A DNA stretch of 64,000 nt from Oscillospiraceae bacterium (lineage in GTDB: Bacteria > Bacillota > Clostridia > Oscillospirales > Oscillospiraceae): assembly GCA_015067615.1 (NCBI GenBank), contig SVMD01000007.1, positions 53,297-117,296 of the forward strand, written 5' to 3'. The translations under genes and the position numbers were made by a program. Under the pieces are notes generated by a model. That model was not told the DNA's origin. It saw only the letters and a list, made by a program, of their open reading frames with translations, and made no database searches. Positions 33,197 through 41,643 of the stretch are shown here, piece by piece. The number at the start of each line of letters is the position of its first letter. Positions within the stretch are counted from its first letter, which is position 1.

Positions 33197-34033
33197 TTAT
33201 CTGAACCGTCTTGCGTATCCACATCTGCGGCAGAGTTCCTCTGCCGCTTCTTTTTTGGTAAAGCCCTCATAGATTGCCTTTGCCCGGGGCTTTGCAAGGA
33301 TGGAATCCAACTTTTCTGTAAAAAGATTGCCCAGGGCAATATCGCCCTCGTGGTCCAGGCAGCAGGGGACCACGGTGCCGTCGCAGAGGACGCCAAGCTG
33401 ATCCCGCAGGCCGTAGCAGAATACCCGGCTGCCGCCCTCCGGGGCAGTCAGGTCCGGCCAGTCGAATTTATCGCCGTATTCCAGAAAGATCCGCTCACCG
33501 ATCCTGTGTCCCTGGCGGTTGGGGGTCCAGGGCTGGGGGAAGAACCGCTCCATAGAAGTGAGGATCTGCTGATTCAGCGCATCCGCACCGCCGTTGTTCC
33601 AGAGCCGGTAGACGATGAGCTTCTGTCCTTCAGCGGCCTTTCCGAAGGCGAAGCAGTCCCGGAGGTAATCTTCAAAGGGAACGGACAGGTCGTTGGCTTC
33701 AAAGGCATGGAGGGAGATATTGACCTTATGCAGCGCCGGGGCATTCAGAAGGATTTCCTGCTGCTTGGCAAGCAGAGTTCCGTTGGTGGTCAGAATCACC
33801 TTGAAGCCATATTCTCCGGCGATTGCCAAAAATTCAGCCAGATGGGGATGCAGTAGCGGCTCACCCATAATATGAAAATAGAGATAGTCAGAAAAAGGCT
33901 GCAGCTTGGGCATCAGGGCGGAGAATTCTTCCACCGTCATAATATGCTTTTCCCGCTTCGTGCCGGGACAGAAGGCGCAGGACAGATTGCACACATTGGA
34001 GATTTCCAGATAAATTTTATTGAAACGCTTCAT
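33197..34033 (-). CDS. Radical SAM/SPASM-domain protein
   Basis: A 278-residue radical SAM enzyme. The cluster motif CNLSCAFC gives C15, C19 and C22 (C-x3-C-x2-C). The C-terminal CYGLRDQLGVLCDGTVVPCC and CRRCG look like a SPASM-type auxiliary-cluster domain with GDIALGNLF between. Such proteins mature peptides or modify enzymes. No small precursor peptide gene is evident beside it, so the substrate is open. Its stop codon abuts that of the HD gene with no room for a terminator. Confidence 0.85.
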   Translation of the reverse strand: MKRFNKIYLEISNVCNLSCAFCPGTKREKHIMTVEEFSALMPKLQPFSDYLYFHIMGEPLLHPHLAEFLAIAGEYGFKVILTTNGTLLAKQQEILLNAPALHKVNISLHAFEANDLSVPFEDYLRDCFAFGKAAEGQKLIVYRLWNNGGADALNQQILTSMERFFPQPWTPNRQGHRIGERIFLEYGDKFDWPDLTAPEGGSRVFCYGLRDQLGVLCDGTVVPCCLDHEGDIALGNLFTEKLDSILAKPRAKAIYEGFTKKEAAEELCRRCGYARRFR

Positions 34034-34093
34034 AAGTAAAGCTCCGTTTTTCTTTTATCATATCATGGCTTTGCCAGTCCGTCAAACCAGAAA

Positions 34094-34120
34094 CGCCCCG
34101 CCGACAGAATCGGCAGGGCG
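34094..34120. other. GC-rich hairpin in the intergenic region before the sigma operon
   Basis: Stem CGCCCCGCCGA / TCGGCAGGGCG with one G-U-type mismatch and loop CAGAAT. It lacks a T-run on both strands, so it is a poor terminator; it lies 60 bases upstream of the radical SAM start. The rest of 34034-34340 is AT-rich. A TGTAACC element (34284-34290), about 50 bases before the sigma-factor start, resembles ECF -35 boxes, but no matching -10 is clear. Confidence 0.4.
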
Positions 34121-34340
34121 TCCCTGGAAAGAAGAGAGGTAGAAAAGAGGTGGAAGATCATCCGGTTCACGGCTCCCGGTTGATTTCCATGGCTATACAA
34201 TACCTGTGGATTATGAAGATGTGATAACCAATTTGCAAACGAAATTCGACAAAATTGTAAAGGAAAATTTTTATGGTGGATGCTGTAACCTTTTCATGGT
34301 AAAATCCCTCTATATGGTAAAGCACACGGAGGTGAGGTCC

Positions 34341-34895
34341 ATGGAAGACAAGCAGATCATTGCCCTTTACTGGAGCAGAAACGAAGAAGCCATCCGCCAG
34401 ACGGAGAACCGCTATGGCGGTAAGCTCAATGCTCTGGCATACCGCATCGTGAATACCCGGGAGGATGCCCAGGAGTGTGTCAGCGATACATATCTGGCAG
34501 CCTGGGACTCCATGCCGCCCCAGTGGCCGGAGTACCTCTTTGCATATCTGGCCAAGATCTGCCGGAATCTCTCCTTAAGCCGTCTGGACTGGCTGAACGC
34601 TGCGAAGCGAAAGGCGGAGGTGGTTACCCTGACCAGAGAAATGGAGCTCTGCATCCCGGACCGGGGCAACGAACGGAATCTGGAAGGAAAAGAGCTGGGT
34701 GAGCTGCTGAACCGGTTTCTTGGCACCATTTCCCGGGAAAACCGCATGATCTTCCTGCGGCGCTACTGGTACGCCGACTCCATTGAGGAGATTGCCAAGC
34801 GGTATCACTTCAGCCAGAGCAAGGTCAAAACCAGTCTGCACCGGACACGAAACAAGCTGTCCGTATTTTTAGCAAAGGAGGGGATCAGCCTATGA
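34341..34895 (+). CDS. ECF-type RNA polymerase sigma factor
   Basis: A 184-residue group 4 sigma factor. Region 2 is recognisable (YRIVNTREDAQECVSDTYLAAWDSMP) and region 4 as a C-terminal helix-turn-helix (FLRRYWYADSIEEIAKRYHFSQSKVKTSLHRTRNKL). The true start is ATG at 34341 with GGAGGTGAGG; the longer frame to 34206 has no site. It overlaps the next gene by four bases (ATGA). Typical partner arrangement: sigma, membrane anti-sigma, effector. It probably autoregulates the operon. Confidence 0.9.
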   Translation: MEDKQIIALYWSRNEEAIRQTENRYGGKLNALAYRIVNTREDAQECVSDTYLAAWDSMPPQWPEYLFAYLAKICRNLSLSRLDWLNAAKRKAEVVTLTREMELCIPDRGNERNLEGKELGELLNRFLGTISRENRMIFLRRYWYADSIEEIAKRYHFSQSKVKTSLHRTRNKLSVFLAKEGISL

Positions 34896-35494
34896 CCGGA
34901 AAAGCGATTCTGGAAGCCCTGAGCTTCGTGGATGAAGCCTACATAGAGGAAGCGGAAACCGGTACCCTCCAGGGGACTGTGGTCCTGCGTCGGGTGCTGA
35001 CCATGGCCGCCTGCCTGTGTCTGATTTTGCTGGGATTGAAACTTTGGTTACCCTCTGTGGATAACGAGGTATCAGATGAAATGGAGCAAATGTTCCCCCA
35101 GCAGGAGGCGATGGCAGAACCCAAAGATGAAGCGAACCACTTTGTACAGGATCAGAATGAGTGCGAAATCGTGATGGACAATGAAGTGGCTGAACCCAAT
35201 GTCAGCGAGGTTCCCACGGTAGTTTTGCGCATCGAGGAATGGAACGGTGACGGCTTTACCGCAACGGTTGTGCGCAACGGGAATTCCGCTGCTTTTGAGC
35301 CCGGAGAGGAGCTGCGGATCGTCTTCTCGGAGAATATCTTCGTTGAAGAGATCACTTCTGATCTGGTGACGGTATACCGGCGGCTGCCCACGGAGCCGGA
35401 ATTCCCGGCAGGAACTGAGGTTGTGGTACAGTATGAATACATTACGGAGGATGGAATCCTCATTGTTCGCTCTATTTGCAGGGAGGTCGAATGA
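34892..35494 (+). CDS. Probable membrane anti-sigma factor
   Basis: A 200-residue single-pass protein: cytoplasmic N-terminal segment starting MTGKAILEALSFVDEAYIEEA (about residues 1-35, the usual sigma-binding helix pattern in this type), one membrane helix (VLTMAACLCLILLGLKLWL, about 35-53) and an acidic extracellular region of about 145 residues. No zinc-binding HxxxCxxC motif is present. Its position between an ECF sigma and a serpin gene with 4-base overlaps on both sides is the main reason for the assignment. The external part may sense a protease or envelope stress. Confidence 0.75.
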   Translation: MTGKAILEALSFVDEAYIEEAETGTLQGTVVLRRVLTMAACLCLILLGLKLWLPSVDNEVSDEMEQMFPQQEAMAEPKDEANHFVQDQNECEIVMDNEVAEPNVSEVPTVVLRIEEWNGDGFTATVVRNGNSAAFEPGEELRIVFSENIFVEEITSDLVTVYRRLPTEPEFPAGTEVVVQYEYITEDGILIVRSICREVE

Positions 35495-37158
35495 AGATGA
35501 AAAAGCTGATAGCGTTTGTTCTGGTTTGTTCGCTTGTCCTTGGGCTTAACGCCTGCGCCCGGGATGATCGGGAGGACCTGATGCTGACAGTGAAACCAAA
35601 CGAGGTGGAGCTGGTTACCGATCTAACATGGGGCAGCGAAGCGGCGACGGATTTCGGTGTCCGCCTGTTCCGGCAGTCCTATTCCCCGGAACAGAATACG
35701 CTGATTTCTCCCTTAAGTGTTCTGTATGCCCTTTCCATGACAGCCAACGGCGCTGAGGGTGAGACCCTTGACCAGATGGAAGCGGTTCTGGGTATGGAAG
35801 TGGAAGAACTGAACCGGTGGCTGGGAGCCTATCGGAATATCCTGACCGATACGCAGAAGGGGAAGCTGGCTCTGGCTAACTCCATCTGGTTCCGGGATTC
35901 GGATCGTTTTGCTGTGAATGAAGCGTTCCTGCAAAAGAACGCGGATTTCTATGGCGCTGATATCTTTAAGGCGGCCTTTGACGAACAGACCTGCAAGGAT
36001 ATCAACAACTGGGTGAAGAAGAACACCGACGGCATGATTCAGGACATTCTGAACGGGATTCCCGACGGTGCGGTGATGTATCTGGTCAACGCCCTTGCCT
36101 TTGACGCCAAGTGGCAGGAAATTTACAAAGAGTCTGCCATCTGGGATGGGGAATTTACCACCCAGCGGGGCTTCCGTCGGAGCGTGGAGATGATGCACTC
36201 TGAGGAAAGTCTGTATCTGGATGATGGAAAAGCTACTGGTTTTCTCAAATATTATGAGGGCAGGCGCTACGCTTTTGCCGCGCTGCTTCCCAACGAGGGC
36301 ATCACGGTGGGGGAGTATCTGGAAAATCTCACCGGGGAGCAGCTGTACGCATTGATTTCCAATCCCGATGTAGCCATGGTCCAGGTGACGCTGCCGAAAT
36401 TTGAAGTAGAATACGATGTGCAGATGTCGGATATTCTGGGTGCCATGGGCATGACGGATGCCTTTGATGGGGACAAAGCGGACCTCTCCGGCATCGGACG
36501 GTCCCAGCGTGGAAATCTGTTCATCAACCGGGTACTGCACAAGACTTACATCTGCGTGGATGGCAAGGGCACGAAAGCCGGTGCCGCCACGGCGGTGGAG
36601 GTCAATGACGAATGTGCCATGGTGGAGCCGGATTTCTACCGGGTGGATCTGGACCGGCCCTTTATCTATCTGCTGATCGATACGGAAAACAGCATTCCCT
36701 TCTTTATCGGCACCATGATGGACCCGGATGGAGAAGCGAAGCTCCCGGAAGCGGAAGAACCCCTGTCCGGCCCTCCGGAGCTGAAGGTTATTTGGGACGG
36801 TGGTGAACTGGCGGCACGAACCGGAAATTATTCCTGGGAAGGTCCGGCGGAGAACGGTCAGAATATGGCCGTGATCGCCTGCGGCGCCCATCCCCTGGAC
36901 AACATCGATAACCGGGAATTTACCCCAGTGTCAGGAGAATGGCTGGAACTGTTCTTCCCGGTGGAGCCGGATTCCATCACCATCCGCCGATGGCCCGGAG
37001 AGGATATGGGAAATACCGAGGCCCAGGGGACGCTCAAAGAGCTGGACGGCGGCTACCTTGCCATGGAGGAAGGGGAATGGGTCTATCAGATCATCGCCAA
37101 ATGGGACCGGGATGACTGGAACGGAGAAGCGCAATACCACCTGTATCTGAAACGATAA
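35491..37158 (+). CDS. Serpin-family lipoprotein with C-terminal extension
   Basis: A 555-residue secreted serine-protease inhibitor. Type II signal peptide ends with LGLNAC (Cys at about residue 22), so the protein is lipid-anchored outside. The serpin core (about residues 50-415) has NTLISPLSVLYALSMTANGAEG, FVDAKW-like FDAKWQ and the reactive-centre hinge GKGTKAGAATAVEV, small residues as required for an inhibitory serpin. The loop between hinge and RPFIYLLID is a few residues longer than in antitrypsin, so the P1 residue is uncertain (Glu, Cys or Met are near). After the serpin ends (IGTMMDP) a further domain of about 130 residues follows. Co-translated with sigma and anti-sigma. Confidence 0.9.
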   Translation: MKMKKLIAFVLVCSLVLGLNACARDDREDLMLTVKPNEVELVTDLTWGSEAATDFGVRLFRQSYSPEQNTLISPLSVLYALSMTANGAEGETLDQMEAVLGMEVEELNRWLGAYRNILTDTQKGKLALANSIWFRDSDRFAVNEAFLQKNADFYGADIFKAAFDEQTCKDINNWVKKNTDGMIQDILNGIPDGAVMYLVNALAFDAKWQEIYKESAIWDGEFTTQRGFRRSVEMMHSEESLYLDDGKATGFLKYYEGRRYAFAALLPNEGITVGEYLENLTGEQLYALISNPDVAMVQVTLPKFEVEYDVQMSDILGAMGMTDAFDGDKADLSGIGRSQRGNLFINRVLHKTYICVDGKGTKAGAATAVEVNDECAMVEPDFYRVDLDRPFIYLLIDTENSIPFFIGTMMDPDGEAKLPEAEEPLSGPPELKVIWDGGELAARTGNYSWEGPAENGQNMAVIACGAHPLDNIDNREFTPVSGEWLELFFPVEPDSITIRRWPGEDMGNTEAQGTLKELDGGYLAMEEGEWVYQIIAKWDRDDWNGEAQYHLYLKR

Positions 37159-37160
37159 GA

Positions 37161-37190
37161 AACCGGCGTCAGCTTTTGCTGACGCCGGTT
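37161..37190 (+). terminator. Hairpin ending the serpin operon
   Basis: Perfect 13-bp stem AACCGGCGTCAGC / GCTGACGCCGGTT with loop TTTT. The T-tract after it is imperfect (ATCCTTG), so termination may be partial. Confidence 0.7.
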
Positions 37191-37278
37191 ATCCTTGCAT
37201 AAAGAAATTAGAATGTTGGACTCTTCTTTCTGAAAACCCAGGGTTAATATCCCTGCCGGAATCCTTTGGCAAAAATGC

Positions 37279-37306
37279 TTGCATATTTCTGAATAACGTA
37301 TATAAT
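37279..37306 (+). promoter_or_regulatory. Promoter of the surface O-acetylation operon
   Basis: TTGCAT (37279-37284), 16-base spacer, consensus TATAAT (37301-37306), 35 bases before the start codon in an AT-rich gap. Confidence 0.65.
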
Positions 37307-37341
37307 AACAAGTATATCGACAAAATGAGAGGATATGCCCA

Positions 37342-38499
37342 ATGCATAAGAAAGTGACAGCGTTTGTGCTGTTTTTTTCCGTATTTTTGAGCCTATTTTC
37401 CGGATGTGCGGATTCGTCCGTTCCGGATCCGTCAGAAACAATTACACCAGCTTCTTCTGTAATGGAGAGCAGCATTCCTGAGACTGAGTACACGGTTCCT
37501 GAAACCACTGTGGCTACGGAATCGATGACGGAGCCTGTGACAGAGCCAGAGCATGAGGACAGCCAACCTGAATATGCATTCCTGTTGACTGATAATACCG
37601 TTACACTGAATGAAAAAGGTCAGACTATGAATCTGTACTGCGGTGATGTTCCTCTACTGGATATCAGCTGGATGAGTGCCGATGAATCCATTGCGCTGTT
37701 CAGCCAGGGTACCGTTGTGGCGGTCGACCAGGGTGTAACGGTGGTTTATGCAAAATACCGGGATCAGATCGTATTCTGTGAAGTGGTCTGTGACGTGGAT
37801 CCGGATGCACCCAAGCCCTATATCTCCAGGGATTATCTCGATGCTCCCCGGCTGGGTTCACCCTATGTTGAGAATCCGGAGGATACCACGTTCTTTGATG
37901 ATGCGGTGTTCATCGGTGATTCCGTTTCCTATGTGCTGCAGCAATGGAACCTGAAGAATCATCTTTTCGGCGATGCGCTATTCCTGACCCGCAGCAGTCT
38001 GGGTCTGCAGAACAGCATTGACGGCCGAATTCAGCTGAATTATCAGGGTAAGTCCTACAGCCCGGAAGATGCGGTTGCCCTGGTTGCTCCCGGCAAGCTG
38101 TTTGTTATGCTGGGATTCAACGATTTAGCTGTTTATGGAATCGACGGTACTCTGGAACGCTGGGAGATTTTCATTGACCGTATTGTGGAGAAGTCTCCGG
38201 ATGTGAAAATATATATCCAGTCCTGTACACCGATGCATCGTCACTCCGAATATGGAAAGCTGAATAATACAATTATTGACGAATATAATGCCGCTCTTAA
38301 GAATTTCTGCCTGGAGCGGGGATACCATTTCGTGAATATAGCCCCTTATTTTAAAGATTTCAATAACAGTCTTGTGCCCGCATTCTGCAGTGATGCATTC
38401 GTTCATATTACCTACGATGGTGCGGAACGCTGGGTCAATGTGCTGAAGGCCTACGGCGAAGAACAGCTGCGTCTGGAAACGGAAGGAGAAACCAAATGA
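37342..38499 (+). CDS. SGNH/GDSL-type hydrolase lipoprotein
   Basis: A 385-residue lipoprotein: signal peptide with LFSGC (Cys22), a Thr/Glu/Pro-rich linker (about 25-75), an Ig-like/BIG2-type segment (about 76-150: NTVTLNEKGQTMNLY..., ISWMSADESIALFSQGTVVAVDQG) and an SGNH hydrolase domain. The nucleophile is the Ser in FIGDSVSY (about residue 192), and the C-terminal DAFVHITYDG carries the catalytic Asp/His (about 352-356). SGNH proteins of this kind add or remove O-acetyl groups on surface glycans. It overlaps the next gene by four bases. Confidence 0.85.
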   Translation: MHKKVTAFVLFFSVFLSLFSGCADSSVPDPSETITPASSVMESSIPETEYTVPETTVATESMTEPVTEPEHEDSQPEYAFLLTDNTVTLNEKGQTMNLYCGDVPLLDISWMSADESIALFSQGTVVAVDQGVTVVYAKYRDQIVFCEVVCDVDPDAPKPYISRDYLDAPRLGSPYVENPEDTTFFDDAVFIGDSVSYVLQQWNLKNHLFGDALFLTRSSLGLQNSIDGRIQLNYQGKSYSPEDAVALVAPGKLFVMLGFNDLAVYGIDGTLERWEIFIDRIVEKSPDVKIYIQSCTPMHRHSEYGKLNNTIIDEYNAALKNFCLERGYHFVNIAPYFKDFNNSLVPAFCSDAFVHITYDGAERWVNVLKAYGEEQLRLETEGETK

Positions 38500-38996
38500 A
38501 ACAAGTATTTGCACTGCTTTTGGCAGTAACAGTTCTGCTGTCCCTGACAGCCTGCTCCGGTCAGGAGGAGCCGCAGCCCCAGGCACCTTCGGTTACCACA
38601 GAGGCCCCTGCTGCCCCTGCGGACATGAGCGCGATTTATGAAGAAATGGAAAAGACTCTGCCTGAGATGATCCCGATGGACGAGACCACGATGCTGAACT
38701 TTTGCGGAATTTCCGCCGAGGATTGCACCCAGGTGGTGGCTGCCATCTGCGCCGATGGATTGATCACAGATGAGGTATGGCTGATTGAAGCAAAGGATGA
38801 AGCGTCTCTGGCAACGCTGAAGTCCCTTGCGGAGAGCCGCCTGAAGGCCAAGGGAGAAGAGTCCATTACCTATTCTCCGGAACAGTATGCCGTCGTTCAG
38901 AAGGCCCAGATCATTTGCGATGGTCTGTACATGGCTCTGATCGTATCTCCCGATGTGGATACTCTGGCGGAGATCTTCAACGGTGCTATCGGCTGA
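38496..38996 (+). CDS. DUF4358-type lipoprotein
   Basis: A 166-residue lipoprotein with LSLTAC lipobox (Cys20), a Pro/Thr/Ala-rich linker and a compact domain (about 45-166) matching the DUF4358 pattern (e.g. LNFCGISAEDCTQVVAAICADGLITDEVWLIEAKD...). This family recurs in Clostridia beside MBOAT acyltransferase genes, but its biochemical role is not known to me. Translationally coupled to the SGNH gene by an ATGA overlap. A hairpin terminator follows it inside the operon. Confidence 0.8.
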   Translation: MKQVFALLLAVTVLLSLTACSGQEEPQPQAPSVTTEAPAAPADMSAIYEEMEKTLPEMIPMDETTMLNFCGISAEDCTQVVAAICADGLITDEVWLIEAKDEASLATLKSLAESRLKAKGEESITYSPEQYAVVQKAQIICDGLYMALIVSPDVDTLAEIFNGAIG

Positions 38997-39012
38997 TATG
39001 CTATACCATAAA

Positions 39013-39056
39013 CAGCGCCGGATCGGCCCAATTGCCGGTTGGGCGCTGCTTTTTTG
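39013..39056 (+). terminator. Internal terminator between DUF4358 and MBOAT genes
   Basis: Stem CAGCGCC / GGCGCTG enclosing an inner CGGC/GCCG hairpin, followed by CTTTTTT. The MBOAT ribosome site (GGGGGAG) follows immediately and I saw no new promoter, so this probably reduces rather than stops transcription of the downstream genes. Confidence 0.65.
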
Positions 39057-39071
39057 AAAGGGGGAGACAGG

Positions 39072-40457
39072 ATGCTGTTTTCCAGTAATGTATTTCTGTT
39101 TGCATTTCTTCCGGCAGTACTGCTGATGTATTATCTGAGTCCCCGCTGGCTGCGAAATCCCGTGCTTCTGCTGGTCAGTCTCTTCTTCTATGGCTGGGGG
39201 GAACCGGCGTATCTTCTTCTGATGGCCGTAACCATCGTGCTGAATTATCTTTGCGGCGCATGGGTGCATATCCGCCGGGAAAAAGGAAAGCGGATGGAGG
39301 GAGTCCTCATTTTCAGCGTGGTGGGCAATATGCTGATTTTGGGATACTTTAAATATGCCGGGTTCTTTCTCGATTCTGTGCAGGCACTGATTCCTTCTCT
39401 TTCGAAGGTTTCTTTGCCGGAAATCGTACTTCCCATCGGAATATCTTTCTACATCTTCCAGTCTCTGAGCTATGTGATCGACGTATACCGTCAGGATGCG
39501 CCGGTGCAGAAAAATCTGCTGACCTTTGGTACTTATGTTACGCTGTTTCCGCAGCTGATCGCCGGACCCATTGTCCGCTACCGGGATGTGGCTGAGCAAA
39601 TGGAGAACCGCAGAGAGAATATTTCTGATTTTGCCTCCGGTGTGCATCTGTTTGTGGCAGGTCTTTCCAAGAAGGTACTGCTGGCCAATCCTATGGGAAA
39701 TCTGTGGAATCTTGCTCAGGCAGAGCAGGGAACCGCAGTTGCATGGATGGGCATCATTGCCTACTCCCTGCAGATCTATTTTGACTTTTCCGGCTATTCG
39801 GACATGGCCCGGGGCTTGGGCAGGATGTTCGGCTTTGAGTTCCTGGAGAATTTCAACTATCCCTATATTTCCCGGAGTATTACCGAATTCTGGCGGCGCT
39901 GGCATATTTCTCTGTCTACCTGGTTCCGGGAATACGTGTACATCCCTCTGGGTGGCAACCGCCGGGGCTTGAAACGGCAGATCGTGAATTTGCTGATCGT
40001 GTGGCTGCTGACGGGACTTTGGCATGGAGCCAGCTGGAATTTTGTGCTGTGGGGGCTGTACTATGCAGTGTTCCTGATCCTTGAGAAGCTGTTCCTTCTG
40101 AAATGGATGGAGCGTATTCCCAGGGGTGTTTGTCATGTATATACGCTGGTGATTGTTGTCCTGGGATGGGCACTGTTTTATTTTGAGAGTCTTCCTGCCT
40201 TGGCCGACTTCCTGGCAAGACTCTTTTTACCGCAGGCTGTCACCCAGACAGGAATCAACCTGATATCTGCACACCTGCCTCTTATGGCTGTTGCAGTTTT
40301 CTCGGCTACACCTGCGGCAAAACAGCTGCTGGATGCACGGAAGAGCTCCACCATTATCCGTTATGGTAAAATTGCTGCGGCTGCCTGCGCCCTGCTGCTC
40401 TGCGTGGCGGCACTGGCAAGACAGAGCTATAATCCCTTTATTTATTTCCGGTTCTGA
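39072..40457 (+). CDS. MBOAT-family O-acyltransferase (AlgI/DltB-like)
   Basis: A 461-residue polytopic membrane acyltransferase. Family markers include FYGWGEPAYLLLM, LPIGISFYIFQSLSYVIDVYR, FWRRWHISLSTWFREYVYIPLGGNR and the catalytic-His segment LTGLWHGASWNFVLWG. AlgI-type proteins pass acetyl groups from cytoplasmic donors across the membrane to partner proteins that acetylate polysaccharide. The start at 39072 has GGGGGAG; the frame begins at 39039 without a site. Works most likely with the SGNH and DHHW proteins of the same operon. Confidence 0.92.
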   Translation: MLFSSNVFLFAFLPAVLLMYYLSPRWLRNPVLLLVSLFFYGWGEPAYLLLMAVTIVLNYLCGAWVHIRREKGKRMEGVLIFSVVGNMLILGYFKYAGFFLDSVQALIPSLSKVSLPEIVLPIGISFYIFQSLSYVIDVYRQDAPVQKNLLTFGTYVTLFPQLIAGPIVRYRDVAEQMENRRENISDFASGVHLFVAGLSKKVLLANPMGNLWNLAQAEQGTAVAWMGIIAYSLQIYFDFSGYSDMARGLGRMFGFEFLENFNYPYISRSITEFWRRWHISLSTWFREYVYIPLGGNRRGLKRQIVNLLIVWLLTGLWHGASWNFVLWGLYYAVFLILEKLFLLKWMERIPRGVCHVYTLVIVVLGWALFYFESLPALADFLARLFLPQAVTQTGINLISAHLPLMAVAVFSATPAAKQLLDARKSSTIIRYGKIAAAACALLLCVAALARQSYNPFIYFRF

Positions 40458-40471
40458 GGAGGTGAGCAGGC

Positions 40472-41602
40472 GTGAAGGCAAGAAAAGATGAGATTCTGAC
40501 CATTGTGTTGTTCTGCGGCTTTTTGTCAGTGATGCTGCTATGCTATCTGCTGCTTCCCAAGAAGGATTTCTCGGAAAAAGAAAAGAGATATCTGGAAAAG
40601 GCGCCTGTATTCTCCGGAGAGGAACTGCTCTCCGGGAAACTGAGCGATAGTATCGAGAAATATATGGCAGACCACATTCCTGGCCGGGACTTCTTTGTGG
40701 GACTCGATGCCTATGTCAGCCTCCTCTCGGGACGTCAGATAACCGGCGATGTTCGGTTGCTGACAGGGGAGCGGATCGTGGAAGCGCCGGTAGAATGGAA
40801 TGAGACGGCAGTACAAAAAAACGTGTCGGCAATTCTTTCTTTTGCGGATTCTCTTGACCGACCCATTGATTTTATGATCATACCGTCTGCCGGATGGGCT
40901 TCCGACAATTCCAGGGTGGCAACCCTTGACTTCTTCGGGCAGGAAAGCTATGCTGATGAGCAGCATATATCTTCTGTTTATGGTCGAATGGACGAGAATG
41001 TGCGCTGTATGGATACGCTGAACGTTATGCGTGGCCGTGAGGAACTTTACTATCGGACTGATCATCACTGGACCAGCGAAGGCGCCTATGAGATGTACAG
41101 AGCCTACATGACATCCCTGAACAGAAAATATCTTTCCAAAGAGGAATTTACTGTAGAGTCGGTGCCTGGATTCCGGGGATCCACCTATTCCCGCAGCGCA
41201 CTGTGGAATGTTTCCGGTGAGGATCTGGAATTATGGCACAGCGGAACCGAATTACTGGTTACCAATGGGGAGTCAGATGACACTCATAAGGGTGTGTTTT
41301 ACCGGCAGCGGCTGGAGGAAAACGACAAATATACCGTTTATCTGGATGGAAATCATTCCATTGTCAGAATCGAGAATCCTGCCATGGCAGGTGCCGGCAA
41401 GCTGCTGGTGATTCGGGATTCCTATTCCAACTCTCTGGGCTGCTTCCTGGCTGAGTCCTATGAAACCGTGGTTCTGGTAGATATGCGATATTATAAAAAG
41501 CCTGCATCTCAGCTTTGTGCCCAGGAAGAATTTGCCGATATTCTGGTCTGTTACAGTATCGGTAACTTCATGTCAGATACAAATCTGGTCTGGCTGCGAT
41601 AA
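40472..41602 (+). CDS. DHHW-family (AlgX/AlgJ-like) secreted protein
   Basis: A 376-residue protein with an N-terminal membrane helix (about 8-30) and an extracellular SGNH-like domain. The DHHW signature is YYRTDHHWTSEGAY (about residues 193-206), and IRDSYSNSLGCFL carries the putative nucleophile. This resembles AlgX/AlgJ, which acetylate polymers using acyl groups from an MBOAT protein. GTG start at 40472 with GGAGGTGAG. Last gene of the operon; a terminator follows. Confidence 0.85.
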   Translation: MKARKDEILTIVLFCGFLSVMLLCYLLLPKKDFSEKEKRYLEKAPVFSGEELLSGKLSDSIEKYMADHIPGRDFFVGLDAYVSLLSGRQITGDVRLLTGERIVEAPVEWNETAVQKNVSAILSFADSLDRPIDFMIIPSAGWASDNSRVATLDFFGQESYADEQHISSVYGRMDENVRCMDTLNVMRGREELYYRTDHHWTSEGAYEMYRAYMTSLNRKYLSKEEFTVESVPGFRGSTYSRSALWNVSGEDLELWHSGTELLVTNGESDDTHKGVFYRQRLEENDKYTVYLDGNHSIVRIENPAMAGAGKLLVIRDSYSNSLGCFLAESYETVVLVDMRYYKKPASQLCAQEEFADILVCYSIGNFMSDTNLVWLR

Positions 41603-41613
41603 ATTATGATAGA

Positions 41614-41643
41614 AAAGACCACCGGCTTAGCCGGTGGTCTTTG
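41614..41643. terminator. Bidirectional terminator
   Basis: Perfect stem AAAGACCACCGGC / GCCGGTGGTCTTT with loop TTA, between the convergent DHHW and ABC-transporter genes. Confidence 0.9.

Noticed and set aside
34094..34120. Hairpin as a terminator
   Set aside because: No T-run on either strand and it lies upstream of both flanking genes, so a terminator role is unlikely.
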